A stretch of DNA of 64,000 nucleotides from Ectopseudomonas alcaliphila (GTDB lineage Bacteria; Pseudomonadota; Gammaproteobacteria; Pseudomonadales; Pseudomonadaceae), in assembly GCF_900101755.1 (NCBI RefSeq), contig NZ_FNAE01000002.1:566617-630616 (forward strand), written 5' to 3'. Shown here in pieces: positions 44,941 to 57,817 of the stretch (within the stretch, counting starts at the first letter, position 1; every line of letters begins with the position of its first letter). Position numbers and translations under genes: made by a program. Below the pieces are notes generated by a model, which worked only from the letters and a program-made list of their open reading frames with translations, did not search any database and had not been told where the DNA came from.

Positions 44941-45600
44941 TCACTGGTGCGTAAGCTCCAGCACACGGTCGACCAGTTTGTTGATGCCCGATGCCGCCTC
45001 GGCGATGGACTGCGCCAGCATGTAGGCCGGTGTGGTCACCAGTTTGCGTCGGCTGTCTTCGATGATTTCACTGACCTCGCACTCATGGTGCTCGGCGCCC
45101 ATCTGGGTCATGGCGGCGGCGGTGTCGTGGTCGCTACCGATGGTGCAGACCGCGCCGGCGCCGAAGATCTTCGCTGCCAGCGCCGGGGCGATGCACATCA
45201 GGCCGACCGGCTTGCCGGCATCGACGAAGGCCTTGCAGGCGGCCAGCACGTCCGGCTGCACGGTGCAGCCTGCGCCACTGGTGGCGAAGTCGGAGAGGTT
45301 CTTCGCCACGCCGAAGCCGCCGGGCAGGATCAGTGCGTCGAACTCGGCCACATGCAGCTCTTTCACGTCCTTGATCTTGCCGCGGGCAATGCGCGCCGAT
45401 TCCACCAGCACGTTGCGCGTCTCGTCCATTTCGTCACCGCTGTAGTGGTCGACCACATGCAACTGCGGCACGTTGGGGGCGAAGCACTGCACCTCGGCGC
45501 CACGCTGGTCGAGGCGCAGCAGGGTGATCACGCTTTCATGGATCTCGGCGCCATCGTAGACGCCACAGCCGGACAGAATCACTGCCACTTTCTTGCTCAT
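44941..45600 (-). CDS. elbB: ElbB-type glyoxalase (DJ-1/PfpI-like)
   Basis: 219 residues of the class I amidotransferase-like fold with VAVILSGCGVYDGAEIHESV at the start, the strand LILPGGFGVAKNL and the nucleophile elbow GLMCIAPAL, where the cysteine is the presumed catalytic residue. E. coli ElbB has glyoxalase activity with glyoxal; its earlier link to isoprenoid synthesis is indirect. AGGAG precedes ATG 45600. Confidence 0.94.
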   Translation of the reverse strand: MSKKVAVILSGCGVYDGAEIHESVITLLRLDQRGAEVQCFAPNVPQLHVVDHYSGDEMDETRNVLVESARIARGKIKDVKELHVAEFDALILPGGFGVAKNLSDFATSGAGCTVQPDVLAACKAFVDAGKPVGLMCIAPALAAKIFGAGAVCTIGSDHDTAAAMTQMGAEHHECEVSEIIEDSRRKLVTTPAYMLAQSIAEAASGINKLVDRVLELTHQ

Positions 45601-45775
45601 GCTCGACTCCTGGTGAGGAAAGACGCGACCTTGAAGCGGGCGCGGGTGTTAGCTATTGCTGGATTGTCGCCAAATGCCACTCGGACTGTCATTTGCCGCC
45701 GCGAAGCCTGGCGACGCTACGCATAGGATGAATAACAGCTCATTCCCGATACAAGTACAACGATAGGGCACAGTC

Positions 45776-47020
45776 ATGAATTACGTCCTCTACGCAGTGC
45801 CCTTCTTCTTCCTGCTGATCGGCCTGGAATTGCTCGCTGACCGCTGGCGCGGTATGCGCACTTATCGCCTGGCCGATGCGCTTAACAGTCTCAGTGCCGG
45901 CGTGCTGTCTCAGGCAACCGGAATCCTGACCAAGGTGGTCGGGCTGCTGACCTACACCTTCGCCTGGGAGCAACTGGCGCTGTTCGACCTGTCCGAAAGC
46001 AGTCTCTGGGTCTGGGTTTTCGCCTTCGTCTTCTACGACTTCTGTTACTACTGGAACCACCGCCTGGGGCATGAGCGCAACGTGCTGTGGGCGGCGCATG
46101 CGGTGCACCATCAGAGCGAGGACTACAACCTTTCCACTGCGTTGCGGCAGACCAGCACCGGTTTCATCTTCGGCTGGATCTTCTACCTGCCGATGGCGCT
46201 GGTCGGTGTGCCGCCGCTGGTGTTCCTCACCGTCGCGGCCCTGAATCTGCTCTATCAGTTCTGGGTACATACCCGACATATTCCCAAGCTGGGCTGGTTC
46301 GAGTGGCTGTTCATCACCCCGTCCAATCACCGTGTGCACCACGCACAGAATCCTATCTACATGGATCGCAATTACGGCGGTGTGTTCATTGTCTGGGATC
46401 GAATCTTTGGCACCTTCCAGGAGGAGCTCGACGAAGAGCCGGTGGTCTTCGGCGTGACCGTACCGCTCGCCAGTTGGAACCCGCTGTGGGCCAACCTGCA
46501 GGTTTACGCCGGACTGTGGAGCGATGCCAGACGCACCAGCTCCTGGTGGGACCGGCTGCGCATCTGGTTCATGCCCACTGGCTGGCGCCCGGCCGACGTG
46601 GCGGCGCGCTATCCGCAGGCCAAGGCGGATCTGAACAACTTTCGCAAGTTCGAGGTGCCGTTGGGGCGTGGCGCGCAGATATACGCGTTGCTGCAGTTCG
46701 TCTGCTACCTGCTGGCCGGCGTGTGGTTGCTGGCACAGGGGGATACGCTCGCTATCGGTGCCGTGCTGCTGGCCTGCCTGTGGATGGCCCTGGGTCTGGG
46801 CAGCATTGGCATATGGCTGGAGAACCGCAGTCATGCCTGGCGGCTGGAGTGCCTGCGCCTGGTGTGCAACCTGCCGGCATTCTGGCTGGCCAGTGAGCTG
46901 GGCGTGCTGACTGTGGACGCAACGGCCTGGGCCTGGCTGATCGCCTACAGCCTGGCCAGTCTGCTGGGTATCTGGCTGGCGCGTGGTTCAGCTGCGCCGG
47001 CGCTGACGCCACCGGTTTAG
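45776..47020 (+). CDS. Fatty acid hydroxylase/sterol desaturase family membrane protein
   Basis: 414 residues with about eight hydrophobic segments and the di-iron histidine boxes HRLGHE, HAVHHQSEDYN and HRVHHAQNP. The order and spacing resemble alkylglycerol monooxygenase more than sterol desaturase, with a C-terminal extension of four helices. It should hydroxylate a lipid chain in the inner membrane; the substrate is unknown. The last 33 bases overlap the convergent DedA gene. Confidence 0.9.
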   Translation: MNYVLYAVPFFFLLIGLELLADRWRGMRTYRLADALNSLSAGVLSQATGILTKVVGLLTYTFAWEQLALFDLSESSLWVWVFAFVFYDFCYYWNHRLGHERNVLWAAHAVHHQSEDYNLSTALRQTSTGFIFGWIFYLPMALVGVPPLVFLTVAALNLLYQFWVHTRHIPKLGWFEWLFITPSNHRVHHAQNPIYMDRNYGGVFIVWDRIFGTFQEELDEEPVVFGVTVPLASWNPLWANLQVYAGLWSDARRTSSWWDRLRIWFMPTGWRPADVAARYPQAKADLNNFRKFEVPLGRGAQIYALLQFVCYLLAGVWLLAQGDTLAIGAVLLACLWMALGLGSIGIWLENRSHAWRLECLRLVCNLPAFWLASELGVLTVDATAWAWLIAYSLASLLGIWLARGSAAPALTPPV

Positions 47021-47542
47021 CCAGGCCAGGGCGAGCAGCAGGACCACGGTTGCCAGCAGGATGACCTGATAGTTGCGCAGCTCTTCCAGCAACCCGCCCA
47101 TGGCGTTGCCCAGACTGTAGGCCAGCAGGCTGATGCCGCCGGCCCAGACGCCGGCACCGATGGCGTCGAGCAACAGGTAGCGGCGCCACGAATAGCCGGA
47201 CAGGCCGATGGTCAGCGGCATCACCGTACGCAGGCCATAGAGAAAGCGGAAGCACAGTACCCACAGATCTGGGTAGCGCTTGATCAGCGCGCTGGCGCGT
47301 TCGCCCAGCGGCTGCCAGCGCGGTTTGCGCGCCAGCAGAGCGCGGCCATGGCGACGGCCCAGGTAGTACCACAACTGATCGCTGGCGAAGGTGCCGAGAA
47401 AGGCGCACAGCGCCACCCATTCGATTTCCAGCACATTGCGCACAGCCATGTAGGCAGCCAGCAGCAGCGATACTTCGCCTTCGAGGAAGGTGCCGAGTAC
47501 CAGTGCCGGGTAGCCAAACTGGCGGATAAGATCTTGGAGCAT
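46988..47542 (-). CDS. DedA family membrane protein
   Basis: 184 residues. DedA proteins are lipid-carrier transporters/flippases needed for envelope stability. The signature is ALVLGTFLEGEVSLLLAAYMA with the membrane-embedded glutamates, plus FRFLYGLRTVMPLTIGLSGYSWRRYLLLDAIGAGVW, which has the conserved arginine and proline. The three-helix tail ends RWRQRRRS. The start ATG 47542 has only a weak ribosome site. Confidence 0.9.
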   Translation of the reverse strand: MLQDLIRQFGYPALVLGTFLEGEVSLLLAAYMAVRNVLEIEWVALCAFLGTFASDQLWYYLGRRHGRALLARKPRWQPLGERASALIKRYPDLWVLCFRFLYGLRTVMPLTIGLSGYSWRRYLLLDAIGAGVWAGGISLLAYSLGNAMGGLLEELRNYQVILLATVVLLLALAWLNRWRQRRRS

Positions 47543-47710
47543 GCCGTGAGCTCAACGATGCAGGTGCTGAAGACTACTCTGACCACGAGGAAGCCGGAAG
47601 GTGGCGCACCATGCCACAATGGCCAGGTTTCGTGGCATTGTCGCCGCCCTGGCTGCGACCCGCAGTCGCATTACGTCATGCCAATGTCATCATTTGGTCA
47701 TAATGTTCGT

Positions 47711-48910
<1,200 letters not shown>

Positions 48911-48929
48911 CGCTCTCAGGAACCCAGCG

Positions 48930-51113
48930 ATGAACAGCGAAGGACTCAACAGCGAAGTGCTCGACAACAACCCGCCTCAGGCCGAGGTGGTCGCCGAGAC
49001 GCCAGTGGTGGAAACTCCGCCGCCGGCTCCGATTCCCAGCCTGGATGACAGCAGCCTGTACATCCACCGTGAACTGTCGCAGCTGCAGTTCAATATCCGG
49101 GTGCTGGAACAGGCGCTGGACGAGTCCTATCCGTTGCTCGAACGCCTGAAGTTCCTGCTGATCTTCTCCAGCAACCTCGACGAGTTTTTCGAGATCCGCG
49201 TCGCCGGCCTGAAGAAGCAGATCAACTTCGCCCGCGAGCAGGCCGGCGCCGACGGCCTGCAGCCGCACCAGGCGCTGGCGCGGATCAGTGAGCTGGTGCA
49301 CGAGCAGGTCGAGCGGCAGTACGCCATCCTCAACGACACCCTGTTCCCGGCGCTGGCCAAGCACAACATCAACTTCATCCGCCGTCGTTACTGGACCACC
49401 AAGCTCAAGGCCTGGGTGCGCCGCTATTTCCGCGACGAGATCGCGCCGATCATCACCCCCATCGGCCTCGACCCGACGCACCCTTTCCCGCTGCTGGTGA
49501 ACAAGAGCCTGAACTTCATCGTCGAGCTGGAGGGCGTCGATGCCTTCGGTCGCGATTCGGGGCTGGCCATCATCCCGGCGCCGCGCCTGCTGCCGCGCAT
49601 CATCAAGGTGCCGGAAGACGTTGGTGGCCCCGGCGACAACTACGTGTTCCTCTCGTCGATGATTCACGCCCACGCCGATGACCTGTTCCAGGGTATGAAG
49701 GTCAAGGGCTGCTATCAGTTCCGCCTGACCCGTAACGCCGATCTGTCGGTGGACACCGAGGACGTCGAAGACCTGGCGCGCGCCCTGCGCGGCGAGCTGT
49801 TCAGCCGCCGCTACGGTGATGCGGTGCGCCTGGAGGTGGTCGACACCTGCCCGAAACACCTGCGCGACCACCTGCTCAAGCAGTTCGGCCTGACCGAGGG
49901 TGAGCTGTATCAGGTCAACGGCCCGGTCAACCTGACCCGCCTGTTCAGCATTACCGGCCTGGACAACCACCCGGAACTGCAGCACGCGCCGTTCACCCCG
50001 GTGATTCCCAAGCTGCTGCAGAACGCCGAGAACATCTTCAGCGTGGTCAGCAAGCAGGACATTCTCCTGCTGCACCCCTTCGAGTCCTTCACGCCGGTGG
50101 TCGACCTGCTGCGTCAGGCGGCGAAGGACCCGCACGTGCTGGCGATCAAACAGACCCTGTATCGCTCCGGTGCCAACTCGGAGATCGTCGATGCGCTGGT
50201 GGAAGCCGCGAGAAACGGCAAGGAGGTCACTGCGGTGATCGAGCTGCGCGCGCGTTTCGACGAAGAGTCCAACCTGGCCCTGGCCAGCCGCCTGCAGGCC
50301 GCCGGCGCAGTGGTGATCTACGGCGTGGTCGGTTTCAAGACGCACTCGAAGATGATGCTGATCCTGCGCCGCGAAAACGGCGAGATTCGCCGTTACGCGC
50401 ACCTGGGCACCGGTAACTACCATGCCGGTAACGCGCGCCTGTACACCGACTACAGCCTGCTGACCGCCGACGTTGCCTTGGGCGAAGACGTGTCCAAGCT
50501 GTTCAGCCAGTTGATCGGCATGGGCAAGACCCTGCGCATGAAGAAATTGCTGCACGCGCCCTTTACCCTGAAGAAGACCCTGCTCGACCTGATCGCCAAG
50601 GAGACCGCGGCCGCCGCCGAGGGCAAGCCGGCGCAGATCATCGCCAAGTTCAACTCGCTGACCGATCCGAAGATCATCCGTGCGCTGTACAAGGCCAGCC
50701 AGACCGGGGTGAAGATCGACCTGGTGGTGCGTGGCATGTGCTGCCTGCGCCCTGGCGTGCCGGGGGTTTCCCACAATATTCAGGTGCGTTCGATCATCGG
50801 CCGCTTCCTCGAGCACACGCGCGTCTACTACTTCCTCAATGGCGGTGACGAGCTGATCTATCTGTCCAGTGCCGACTGGATGGAGCGCAACCTCGACAAG
50901 CGCGTGGAGACCTGCTTCCCGGTGGAAGGCAAGAAGCTCATCACCCGGGTCAAGAAGGAACTGGAAAGCTACCTGACCGACAACACCCAGGCCTGGGTGC
51001 TGCAAGCGGATGGGCGCTATCAGCGCCTGCAGCCCACCGGTAACCAGAACCCACGCAATGCCCAGGCCGGGCTGCTGGAGAAGCTCACAGCCCCCGTGGT
51101 CGTTGCGCGCTAG
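48930..51113 (+). CDS. ppk: Polyphosphate kinase 1
   Basis: Makes polyphosphate from ATP. 727 residues with the N-terminal helical domain ([19 protein letters not shown]), the PLD-like catalytic halves, and the phosphorylated histidine, about His491, in [19 protein letters not shown]; a second His motif is at the C-terminal half ([29 protein letters not shown]). AGGAA sits before ATG 48930, 19 bases after hemB, so the two may be one transcript. It is convergent with ppx across a repeat-filled gap. Confidence 0.97.
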   Translation: MNSEGLNSEVLDNNPPQAEVVAETPVVETPPPAPIPSLDDSSLYIHRELSQLQFNIRVLEQALDESYPLLERLKFLLIFSSNLDEFFEIRVAGLKKQINFAREQAGADGLQPHQALARISELVHEQVERQYAILNDTLFPALAKHNINFIRRRYWTTKLKAWVRRYFRDEIAPIITPIGLDPTHPFPLLVNKSLNFIVELEGVDAFGRDSGLAIIPAPRLLPRIIKVPEDVGGPGDNYVFLSSMIHAHADDLFQGMKVKGCYQFRLTRNADLSVDTEDVEDLARALRGELFSRRYGDAVRLEVVDTCPKHLRDHLLKQFGLTEGELYQVNGPVNLTRLFSITGLDNHPELQHAPFTPVIPKLLQNAENIFSVVSKQDILLLHPFESFTPVVDLLRQAAKDPHVLAIKQTLYRSGANSEIVDALVEAARNGKEVTAVIELRARFDEESNLALASRLQAAGAVVIYGVVGFKTHSKMMLILRRENGEIRRYAHLGTGNYHAGNARLYTDYSLLTADVALGEDVSKLFSQLIGMGKTLRMKKLLHAPFTLKKTLLDLIAKETAAAAEGKPAQIIAKFNSLTDPKIIRALYKASQTGVKIDLVVRGMCCLRPGVPGVSHNIQVRSIIGRFLEHTRVYYFLNGGDELIYLSSADWMERNLDKRVETCFPVEGKKLITRVKKELESYLTDNTQAWVLQADGRYQRLQPTGNQNPRNAQAGLLEKLTAPVVVAR

Positions 51114-51139
51114 AAAAGCCGCTTGCGGCCATCTGATGA

Positions 51140-51264
51140 CCCTCTCCCGCTTGTGGGGCGAAGAGGCGCGCTTTTTGGAAGCACTGCTTCCTGCGCCGAT
51201 GAGCGCCTGATCGCTGGCGATCAGGCCGGGGCGCGGAGCGGGGTGCCCGAAGGGCGGGAGAGGG
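51140..51264. repeat. Long inverted repeat with CCCTCTCCCGC ends
   Basis: CCCTCTCCCGC (51140-51150) and GCGGGAGAGGG (51254-51264) bound a tract that includes CTGATCGCTGGCGATCAG. A related CCCTTTCCCGC/GCGGGAGAGGGG unit is at 62128-62234. It occupies the gap between convergent ppk and ppx. Confidence 0.65.
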
Positions 51265-51324
51265 CTTTGAGGGCCGCGTGCTGTCGCCCTCATAGAACAA
51301 CGGTTATTTCGGTTTTCGAGCCCC

Positions 51325-51342
51325 GGATTGCATCCGGGCTAC
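51325..51342. repeat. Single GGATTGCATCCGGGCTAC arm
   Basis: Identical to one arm of the palindrome at 3678-3737 and to 44128-44145. No partner arm is seen nearby. Confidence 0.8.
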
Positions 51343-51381
51343 AGGCTGCCGCCCGCAGAATGTGCCACTCGCATCACCCGA

Positions 51382-52884
51382 TCAACGCACACTCAAGGTC
51401 AGATCGATACGCTTGAGCCACTCGGCTTCGGCTTCGAAGTCCGCCAGGGTCAGCGGGTTGGCGGCCAGCCAGCCTTCGGGGAAGACGATTTCCAGGCTGT
51501 TCTCGCCGACCTTGAACTGCACCTCGGGCATGCTCTGCGTGCCGCGAATATGGTGGAAGAGGATGGCGAAGCGCAGCAGCACGCACAGGCGCATCAGCTT
51601 CACGCCTTCCTCGCCGAAGTCGGCGAACTTGTCCTTGGGAATGTTGCGGCGGTGGCCGCGCACCAGCAGGGCGAGCATCTGCTGGTCCTGGCGCGAGAAA
51701 CCGGCCAGATCGGAGTGCTCGATCAGGTAGGCGCCGTGCTTGTGGTACTGGTAGTGGGCGATATCCAGGCCCACCTCATGCACCTTGGCGCCCCAGCTCA
51801 GCAGTTCGCGGTGCCAGTCGTCGGTCAGGCCCCAATCGCCTGCGACCTTGTCCAGCGCCGACAGTGCCTTGGCCTCAACCCGTGCCGCCTGGTCGACATC
51901 GACGTGGTAACGCTCCATGAATGCCGACAAGGTGCGTTCGCGTACGTCCTCGTGCTGGTGACGGCCGAGCAGGTCGTACAGCACGCCTTCACGCAGGGCA
52001 CCTTCGGAGTGGCTCATGCGCTGGATGTCGCAGGCATCGAAGATGGCTTCGAGAATCGCCAGGCCCGCGGGGAAGATGCCACGGCGGTCCGGCTTGATGC
52101 CGTCGAGGTCGATCTTGTCCACCTCGCCGAGTTTGAACAGTTTGCGCTTGAGCCAGGCCAGCCCCTCGACCGTGACCTCGCCATTGCCCAGGCCGGCGGC
52201 CTTGGTCGTCAGGCCGATGGCCTTGATGGTGCCGGAAGCGCCGACGGCGTCTTCCCAGCCGAGGTGGCGCAGGCCCTGTTCGATGCCCATCAGCTCCAGG
52301 CGGGCGGCGGTGTAGGCCTGGGCATAGCGCGCCGGGGTGATCTTGCCGTCCTTGAAGTAGCGCTGGGTGAAGCTGACGCAGCCCATCTGCAGGCTCTCGC
52401 GCAGCAATGGCTCGAAGCGCTGGCCGATGATGAACTCGGTGCTGCCGCCGCCGATGTCGGCGACCAGACGCTTGCCGGGGGTGTCGGCGATGCTGTGGGA
52501 AACACCCAGGTAGATCAGGCGTGCTTCCTCGCGACCGGAAATCACCTCGACCTGATGGCCGAGAATTTCTTCGGCGCGGCGGATGAACACGGCGCGGTTG
52601 CGCGCTTCTCGCAGGGCGTTGGTGCCGACGATACGTACGGCGCCTTCCGGCAGCGTGGTGGTGAACTGGGCGAAGCGGCGCAGGCAGTCGAGACCGCGCT
52701 GCATCGCCTCCTCGCTGAGCTGGCGCTCGTCGTCCAGGCCTGCGGCCAGCTGCACCTTGTCACCGAGGCGCTCGAGGATGCGAATTTCGTGGTTGTCGGC
52801 CTTGGCCAGCACCATATGAAAGCTGTTCGAACCCAGGTCGATGGCAGCGATCAGGGGAAAACTTTCGGCAGGGGCTTTGGGCAT
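51382..52884 (-). CDS. ppx: Exopolyphosphatase
   Basis: Hydrolyses polyphosphate from the end (and pppGpp in relatives). 500 residues from ATG 52884, of the actin-like Ppx/GppA fold: [19 protein letters not shown] and [15 protein letters not shown] are the two phosphate loops, with an HD-type C-terminal domain. It is the usual antagonist of ppk and is convergent with it. Confidence 0.96.
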   Translation of the reverse strand: MPKAPAESFPLIAAIDLGSNSFHMVLAKADNHEIRILERLGDKVQLAAGLDDERQLSEEAMQRGLDCLRRFAQFTTTLPEGAVRIVGTNALREARNRAVFIRRAEEILGHQVEVISGREEARLIYLGVSHSIADTPGKRLVADIGGGSTEFIIGQRFEPLLRESLQMGCVSFTQRYFKDGKITPARYAQAYTAARLELMGIEQGLRHLGWEDAVGASGTIKAIGLTTKAAGLGNGEVTVEGLAWLKRKLFKLGEVDKIDLDGIKPDRRGIFPAGLAILEAIFDACDIQRMSHSEGALREGVLYDLLGRHQHEDVRERTLSAFMERYHVDVDQAARVEAKALSALDKVAGDWGLTDDWHRELLSWGAKVHEVGLDIAHYQYHKHGAYLIEHSDLAGFSRQDQQMLALLVRGHRRNIPKDKFADFGEEGVKLMRLCVLLRFAILFHHIRGTQSMPEVQFKVGENSLEIVFPEGWLAANPLTLADFEAEAEWLKRIDLTLSVR

Positions 52885-52982
52885 GATTACGGCATCTCGT
52901 TCGATTTCCGCGCCATCGTGCCACGACTGAGCGCATGAGCCAACGCATACGGATGTCGCATGAAACTGGTCTAGACCTGTGG

Positions 52983-53488
52983 TTATCGCAGGTTCAGCAC
53001 GCTCAGTGGCTGTTTCAACGGCTGCTCGTCGCAGTTGTGGCCCTCGCCGCCACGGTCCACCACGATGAAACGGCCGGGCTGTTGCAGGCACAGTAAGGGG
53101 TGGTGCCAGGTGCCGCGGGCGTAGTTCACGCCCTGATCCGGCGCGCTGATGAAGGCGCGTATTTTCGACTCGTCCAGTTCGCCGGGCGGGGCGACGACGA
53201 TCAGCATGCGCCCGCCATCCACCGGGTAGAAGGCCTGGCTGCCCAGTGGGTGGCGCTCGAGCACGCGGATAGCGATGGGCGCGTGCCAGGCCTCGCCCTC
53301 GAACAGATTGACCAGGGTGCGCGGTGACTCGCCGGCCAGCTCCACCTGCGCGAGGTCGTGGTAGCGCGTGGTGGTGCCGGCGTTGATCGGAAAGGATCTG
53401 GCGCCTGCTGTTTCGATCACGTCACCGAAAGGCGCGAAGGCTTCGCGGGTCAGCGGCTCGATGTGCAATGGCAGCGGTGCTGGCGCAT

Positions 53489-53492
<4 letters not shown>
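52983..53492 (-). CDS. allA: Ureidoglycolate lyase
   Basis: Splits ureidoglycolate to glyoxylate and urea in purine/allantoin breakdown. 169 residues from GTG 53492, which overlaps the ABC ATPase stop by four bases. Landmarks: [17 protein letters not shown], the metal/substrate residues in [23 protein letters not shown] and [12 protein letters not shown]. Being the last gene of an ABC-transporter operon, it suggests that the transporter brings in a ureide or related compound. It reads toward ppx. Confidence 0.88.
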
Positions 53493-54206
<714 letters not shown>

Positions 54207-54220
<14 letters not shown>

Positions 54221-54854
54221 TCAGCCTCCTTTCCAGGCGGTATGCAGCAAGCGAGAGCGGGTAGCAGAGCAGAAAGTAACCGAGGGCGACGAAGCCGTAG
54301 ACCATGAAGGGCTCGAAGGTGGCGTTGGCCAGCATGCTGCCGGTCTTGGTCAGCTCGGTGAAACCGATGATCGAGGTCACCGCGGTACCCTTGACCACCT
54401 GCACCGAGAAACCCACGGTGGGCGCCACGGCGATGCGCAGCGCCTGCGGCAGGACGACGTGGCGCAGGGTTTCCAGGCGGCTCATGGCCAGGCTTTCGGC
54501 AGCTTCCCACTGGCCGCGGGTGATCGACTCGACGCAGCCGCGCCAGATCTCGGCGAGAAAGGCGCTGGTGAACAGCGTCAGCGCGGCGGCAGCGGCCAGC
54601 CAGGGCGACACATCGATGCCGAGCAGGGCGATGCCGAAGAACACCAGAAACAGCTGCATCAGCAGTGGTGTGCCCTGGAACAGTTCGATGTAGCCACGGG
54701 CGAGAATGCGCGGTGCCGATAGCGGCGACAGCCGCGCCAGCAGGATCAGCAGGCCGGCGATGCCGCCGCAGACGAAGGCCACCAGCGACAGCAGCAGCGT
54801 CCACTGCAGGCCGGTGAGCAGGTTGCGCAGGATGTCCCAAAGGGTGAAGTCCAT
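54207..54854 (-). CDS. ABC transporter permease (His/Glu/Gln type)
   Basis: 215 residues with five or so membrane helices and the EAA loop ESLAMSRLETLRHVVLPQALRIAVAP. The start MDFTLWDILRNLLTGLQWTLL and the segment GYIELFQGTPLLMQLFLVF are typical of the polar amino acid permease family. Its start overlaps the stop of the preceding permease by one base. Confidence 0.93.
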
Positions 54855-55519
54855 CAGCGGGCCCCCATGATGAAGCGCCGGCCGAACCAGGCCAGCAGTT
54901 GGCGAATCAGGATGGCCATGAGCAGATACAGCGCGGTGGTCAGCAGGTAGGTCTCGAAGGCGCGGAAGTTGCGCGACTGGATGAAGTTGGCGGCGAACGA
55001 CAGCTCCTCGGTGGAGATCTGCGAGCACACCGCCGAGCCCAGCATGACGATGATGATCTGGCTCGACAGCGCCGGCCACACCTTGCCCAGCGCCGGGCGC
55101 AGCACCACATGGCGAAAGGTCTCGAAGCGGCTCATGGCCAGCGCGCTGGCGGCTTCGAGCTGGCCATGCGGGATAGCCTGGATACCGGCACGGATGATCT
55201 CCGTGGAGTAGGCACCGAGGTTGATCACCATCGCCAGCACTGCCGCTTCCCATTCGTTCAGGCGAAAACCGAGCGAGGGCAGGCCGAAGAAGATGAAGAA
55301 CAGCTGAACGATGAACGGCGTGTTGCGGATCAGCTCCACGTAGACGCCGAAAATCCGGTCGAACGGGCGGATGCGCCAGGCGCGCAGTATCGCCCCGACG
55401 ATGCCGAGACCGACCCCCAGCAGGGTGCCGATCGCCGTCAGGCCGAGGGTGAAGGCCGCGCCCTGCAGCAGCAGGTCGCTGTGCTGCAGGACGGCGGCGA
55501 AGTCGAACTGGTACGCCAT
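54854..55519 (-). CDS. ABC transporter permease (His/Glu/Gln type)
   Basis: 221 residues, paralogous to the other permease; the conserved stretches are YVELIRNTPFIVQLFFIFFGLP and SALAMSRFETFRHVVLRPALGKVWP (EAA loop). The pair would form a heterodimeric channel. It starts 20 bases after the binding-protein gene. Confidence 0.93.
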   Translation of the reverse strand: MAYQFDFAAVLQHSDLLLQGAAFTLGLTAIGTLLGVGLGIVGAILRAWRIRPFDRIFGVYVELIRNTPFIVQLFFIFFGLPSLGFRLNEWEAAVLAMVINLGAYSTEIIRAGIQAIPHGQLEAASALAMSRFETFRHVVLRPALGKVWPALSSQIIIVMLGSAVCSQISTEELSFAANFIQSRNFRAFETYLLTTALYLLMAILIRQLLAWFGRRFIMGAR

Positions 55520-55539
55520 GGCTCAGCCCCCTGCGCGGC

Positions 55540-56325
55540 TCAGAGGCCGGCCGGCAGCGGTTGCTTCAGCCACTTCTGGCTGAGCGTGTCGAGACTGCCG
55601 TCAGCCTTGGCGGCGGTGATGATGCTGTTGACCTTGTCCAGCAGCGCGCTCTGGTTCTTGTTCACGCCGACGTACACCGGCGAATCCTTGAGCTTGAGCT
55701 TCATGCTCGGCACGCGCTTGGGGTTGCGCTCGGAGATGGCCACCATCACCACGTTGCCGCTGGCGATCAGCTCGACCTGGCCGGAGAGGTAGGCGGCGAT
55801 GGTCGAGTTGTTGTCCTCGAAGCGCTTGATGGTGGCGCCTTTCGGGGCGACGTTGCTCAGCTCGATGTCCTCGATGGAGCCGCGGGTGACGCTGATGGTC
55901 TTGCCGGTCAGGTCGTCGAGGCTTTCAATGGCCGCGTCTTCCGGGCCGAACACACCGAGGTAGAAGGGCGCATAGGCGGCGGAAAAGTCGATCACCGCTT
56001 CACGCTCTGGGTTCTTGCCCAGGCTGGAGATCACCAGATCGACCTTGCCGGTGGTGAGGAAGGGAATGCGGTTGGTGCTGTTGACCGGGGTCAGCTCCAG
56101 CTTCACCGCCAGCTTGTCGGCCAGCAGTTGTGCGGTGTCGATGTCCAGGCCGCGCGGCTGCATGTCCGGGCCGACCGAGCCGAACGGCGGGAAATCCTGC
56201 GGTACGGCGACTTTCAGTACGCCGGCCTTGCTGATGTCTTCGAGTGCATCGGCGTGAGCGGTGCTGGCGCCGAAGGCCAGGGCAGCGAACAGAGTACCCA
56301 GCAGGGTGCGGTGAAATTTGCGCAT
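55540..56325 (-). CDS. Periplasmic solute-binding protein of the ABC transporter
   Basis: 261 residues: signal peptide MRKFHRTLLGTLFAALAFGASTAHA, then the family-3 solute-binding fold with VLKVAVPQDFPPFGSVGPD, GLDIDTAQLLADKL, NRIPFLTTGKVDLVIS and a C-terminal LDTLSQKWL. The Arg/Asp pattern that binds an alpha-amino group is not plainly present, so the ligand need not be a standard amino acid. AGGAG precedes ATG 56325. First gene of the transport-allA operon. Confidence 0.94.
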   Translation of the reverse strand: MRKFHRTLLGTLFAALAFGASTAHADALEDISKAGVLKVAVPQDFPPFGSVGPDMQPRGLDIDTAQLLADKLAVKLELTPVNSTNRIPFLTTGKVDLVISSLGKNPEREAVIDFSAAYAPFYLGVFGPEDAAIESLDDLTGKTISVTRGSIEDIELSNVAPKGATIKRFEDNNSTIAAYLSGQVELIASGNVVMVAISERNPKRVPSMKLKLKDSPVYVGVNKNQSALLDKVNSIITAAKADGSLDTLSQKWLKQPLPAGL

Positions 56326-56471
56326 GTCGGACTCCTGGTGAATGAACGAAAACTGAAGCGTTTTGCCTGCCTTGTGCAGTGCATTGCTTGTGCCAAGTTC
56401 AATGAAATCAGGGCCCTCATCGTTTCAGGCGAGTGGAAACAAGGTCTTACTGGTCTGAACAGTTGGCGGAA

Positions 56472-56487
56472 CTGATCAAGTGGTCAG
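56472..56487. promoter_or_regulatory. Candidate operator between the regulator and ABC operon
   Basis: CTGATC-AAGT-GGTCAG is a near-perfect inverted repeat in the 287-base divergent gap, and TGGTC words recur at 56448 and 56481. FadR-type regulators bind similar short dyads. Nothing else of note is in the gap. Confidence 0.35.
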
Positions 56488-56612
56488 AAGTTTTCCTGAG
56501 CCATCTCGGTGCGTCCGCGCGGCGGGCTGTTCCACAAGGGGGCATCGCTTGCCTGGAATGGTGTTCTGGCCGTACAAAGACGGCTTCACTGGACTGACCG
56601 GCCCGAACAGTC

Positions 56613-57317
56613 ATGAATGCTTCTGCTCCCCGCGCGGTACCCGAGTACGCCCTGCAGGCGATCCGCCGTCTGATCGAGGAGGAGTGCTATCGCCCCGGCG
56701 ATGCGCTGCCGTCGCAGCGCGATCTGGCCGAGCGCCTCGGCGTCAGTCGCGCGTCCTTGCGCGAGGCGCTGTCCTCGCTCAGTGCGCTGGGGCTGATCAG
56801 TGTGCAGGCCGGCAAGGGCGTGTTCGTTCAGCAGGCGGCAAAGGCAGAGGCGGTTCATGCGTTCGCCTGGCCCTTCGGCGCGCAGGTGTCGGCGGCCGAT
56901 ACCTTCCAACTGCGCTTCGCCCTGGAGGGCTTCGCCTGCGGCCTGGCGGCTGGCGTGATGACGGCCGAGGAGCTGGATATCCTCGAAGACAACGTCGAAC
57001 AGATGCGCCGCGAGCTGCGTGCCGGCGATTTCGAGCAGGCGAGTCGACTGGATTTCGAGTTCCACCAGCGCATCCTCGCCGCCAGTGGCAACCAGGCGAT
57101 GTTCGCCCTGGTCACCTCCAGCGCCGATATCTTTCTGGAGAGTCAGAAGCTGCCGTTCATCCGCCCGGAGCGAGCGATGGAGACCTGGCAGGAGCACCGC
57201 AAGATCCTCAAGGCCCTGGCGCGGCATGCCGCCGGGCCGGCGCAAAAGGCCATGCAACAGCACATCCGCGCGGCAGCGCTGCGCACGGGAATCGCCTTCA
57301 TCACGCTTGGTGATTGA
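56613..57317 (+). CDS. FadR-subfamily GntR transcriptional regulator
   Basis: 234 residues: N-terminal winged helix ([31 protein letters not shown], about 25-58) and a C-terminal FCD ligand domain with the helix-rich pattern [31 protein letters not shown] and a final [15 protein letters not shown] containing the metal-binding histidine. It is divergent from the ABC-allA operon and is the natural candidate for its ligand-responsive repressor. Confidence 0.92.
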   Translation: MNASAPRAVPEYALQAIRRLIEEECYRPGDALPSQRDLAERLGVSRASLREALSSLSALGLISVQAGKGVFVQQAAKAEAVHAFAWPFGAQVSAADTFQLRFALEGFACGLAAGVMTAEELDILEDNVEQMRRELRAGDFEQASRLDFEFHQRILAASGNQAMFALVTSSADIFLESQKLPFIRPERAMETWQEHRKILKALARHAAGPAQKAMQQHIRAAALRTGIAFITLGD

Positions 57318-57487
57318 AACTATTGAGTGGCTCAATCGCCAGCGCCTTTCGGTGTCAGGCAAGCCGGGCTATGATGTCGCCACTTTTTGGTTGCCAGCCA
57401 TCCTTGGCAGCAGCCCATCGGGCCGTCGCCAGCGACGTCAAAAATTCCTCCCGGCAAATTTTGCTTCCGAATACACGGAGACTCATC

Positions 57488-57814
57488 ATGAGCGAATTCA
57501 TCACCAACGTCAGCGACGCCAGCTTCGACCAGGACGTCATCCAGGCTGAAGGTCCGGTTCTGGTCGACTATTGGGCTGAGTGGTGCGGCCCGTGCAAGAT
57601 GATCGCGCCGGTGCTCGACGAGATCGCCAAGGAATACCAAGGCAAGCTGAAGATCTGCAAACTGAACATCGACGAGAATCAGGAAACCCCGCCGAAGTAC
57701 GGCGTGCGTGGTATCCCGACCCTGATGCTGTTCAAGAACGGCAACGTCGAAGCGACCAAGGTCGGCGCGCTGTCCAAGTCGCAACTGGCTGCGTTCCTCG
57801 ACAGCAATATCTAA
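57488..57814 (+). CDS. trxA: Thioredoxin 1
   Basis: 108-residue cytosolic disulphide reductase with the catalytic WCGPC at Trp32-Cys33-Gly34-Pro35-Cys36 and the cis-proline segment [14 protein letters not shown] 57488 matches the usual start SEFITNVSD. It lies directly before rho, as in P. aeruginosa; the 170 bases upstream show no gene. Confidence 0.97.
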   Translation: MSEFITNVSDASFDQDVIQAEGPVLVDYWAEWCGPCKMIAPVLDEIAKEYQGKLKICKLNIDENQETPPKYGVRGIPTLMLFKNGNVEATKVGALSKSQLAAFLDSNI

Positions 57815-57817
57815 GAA

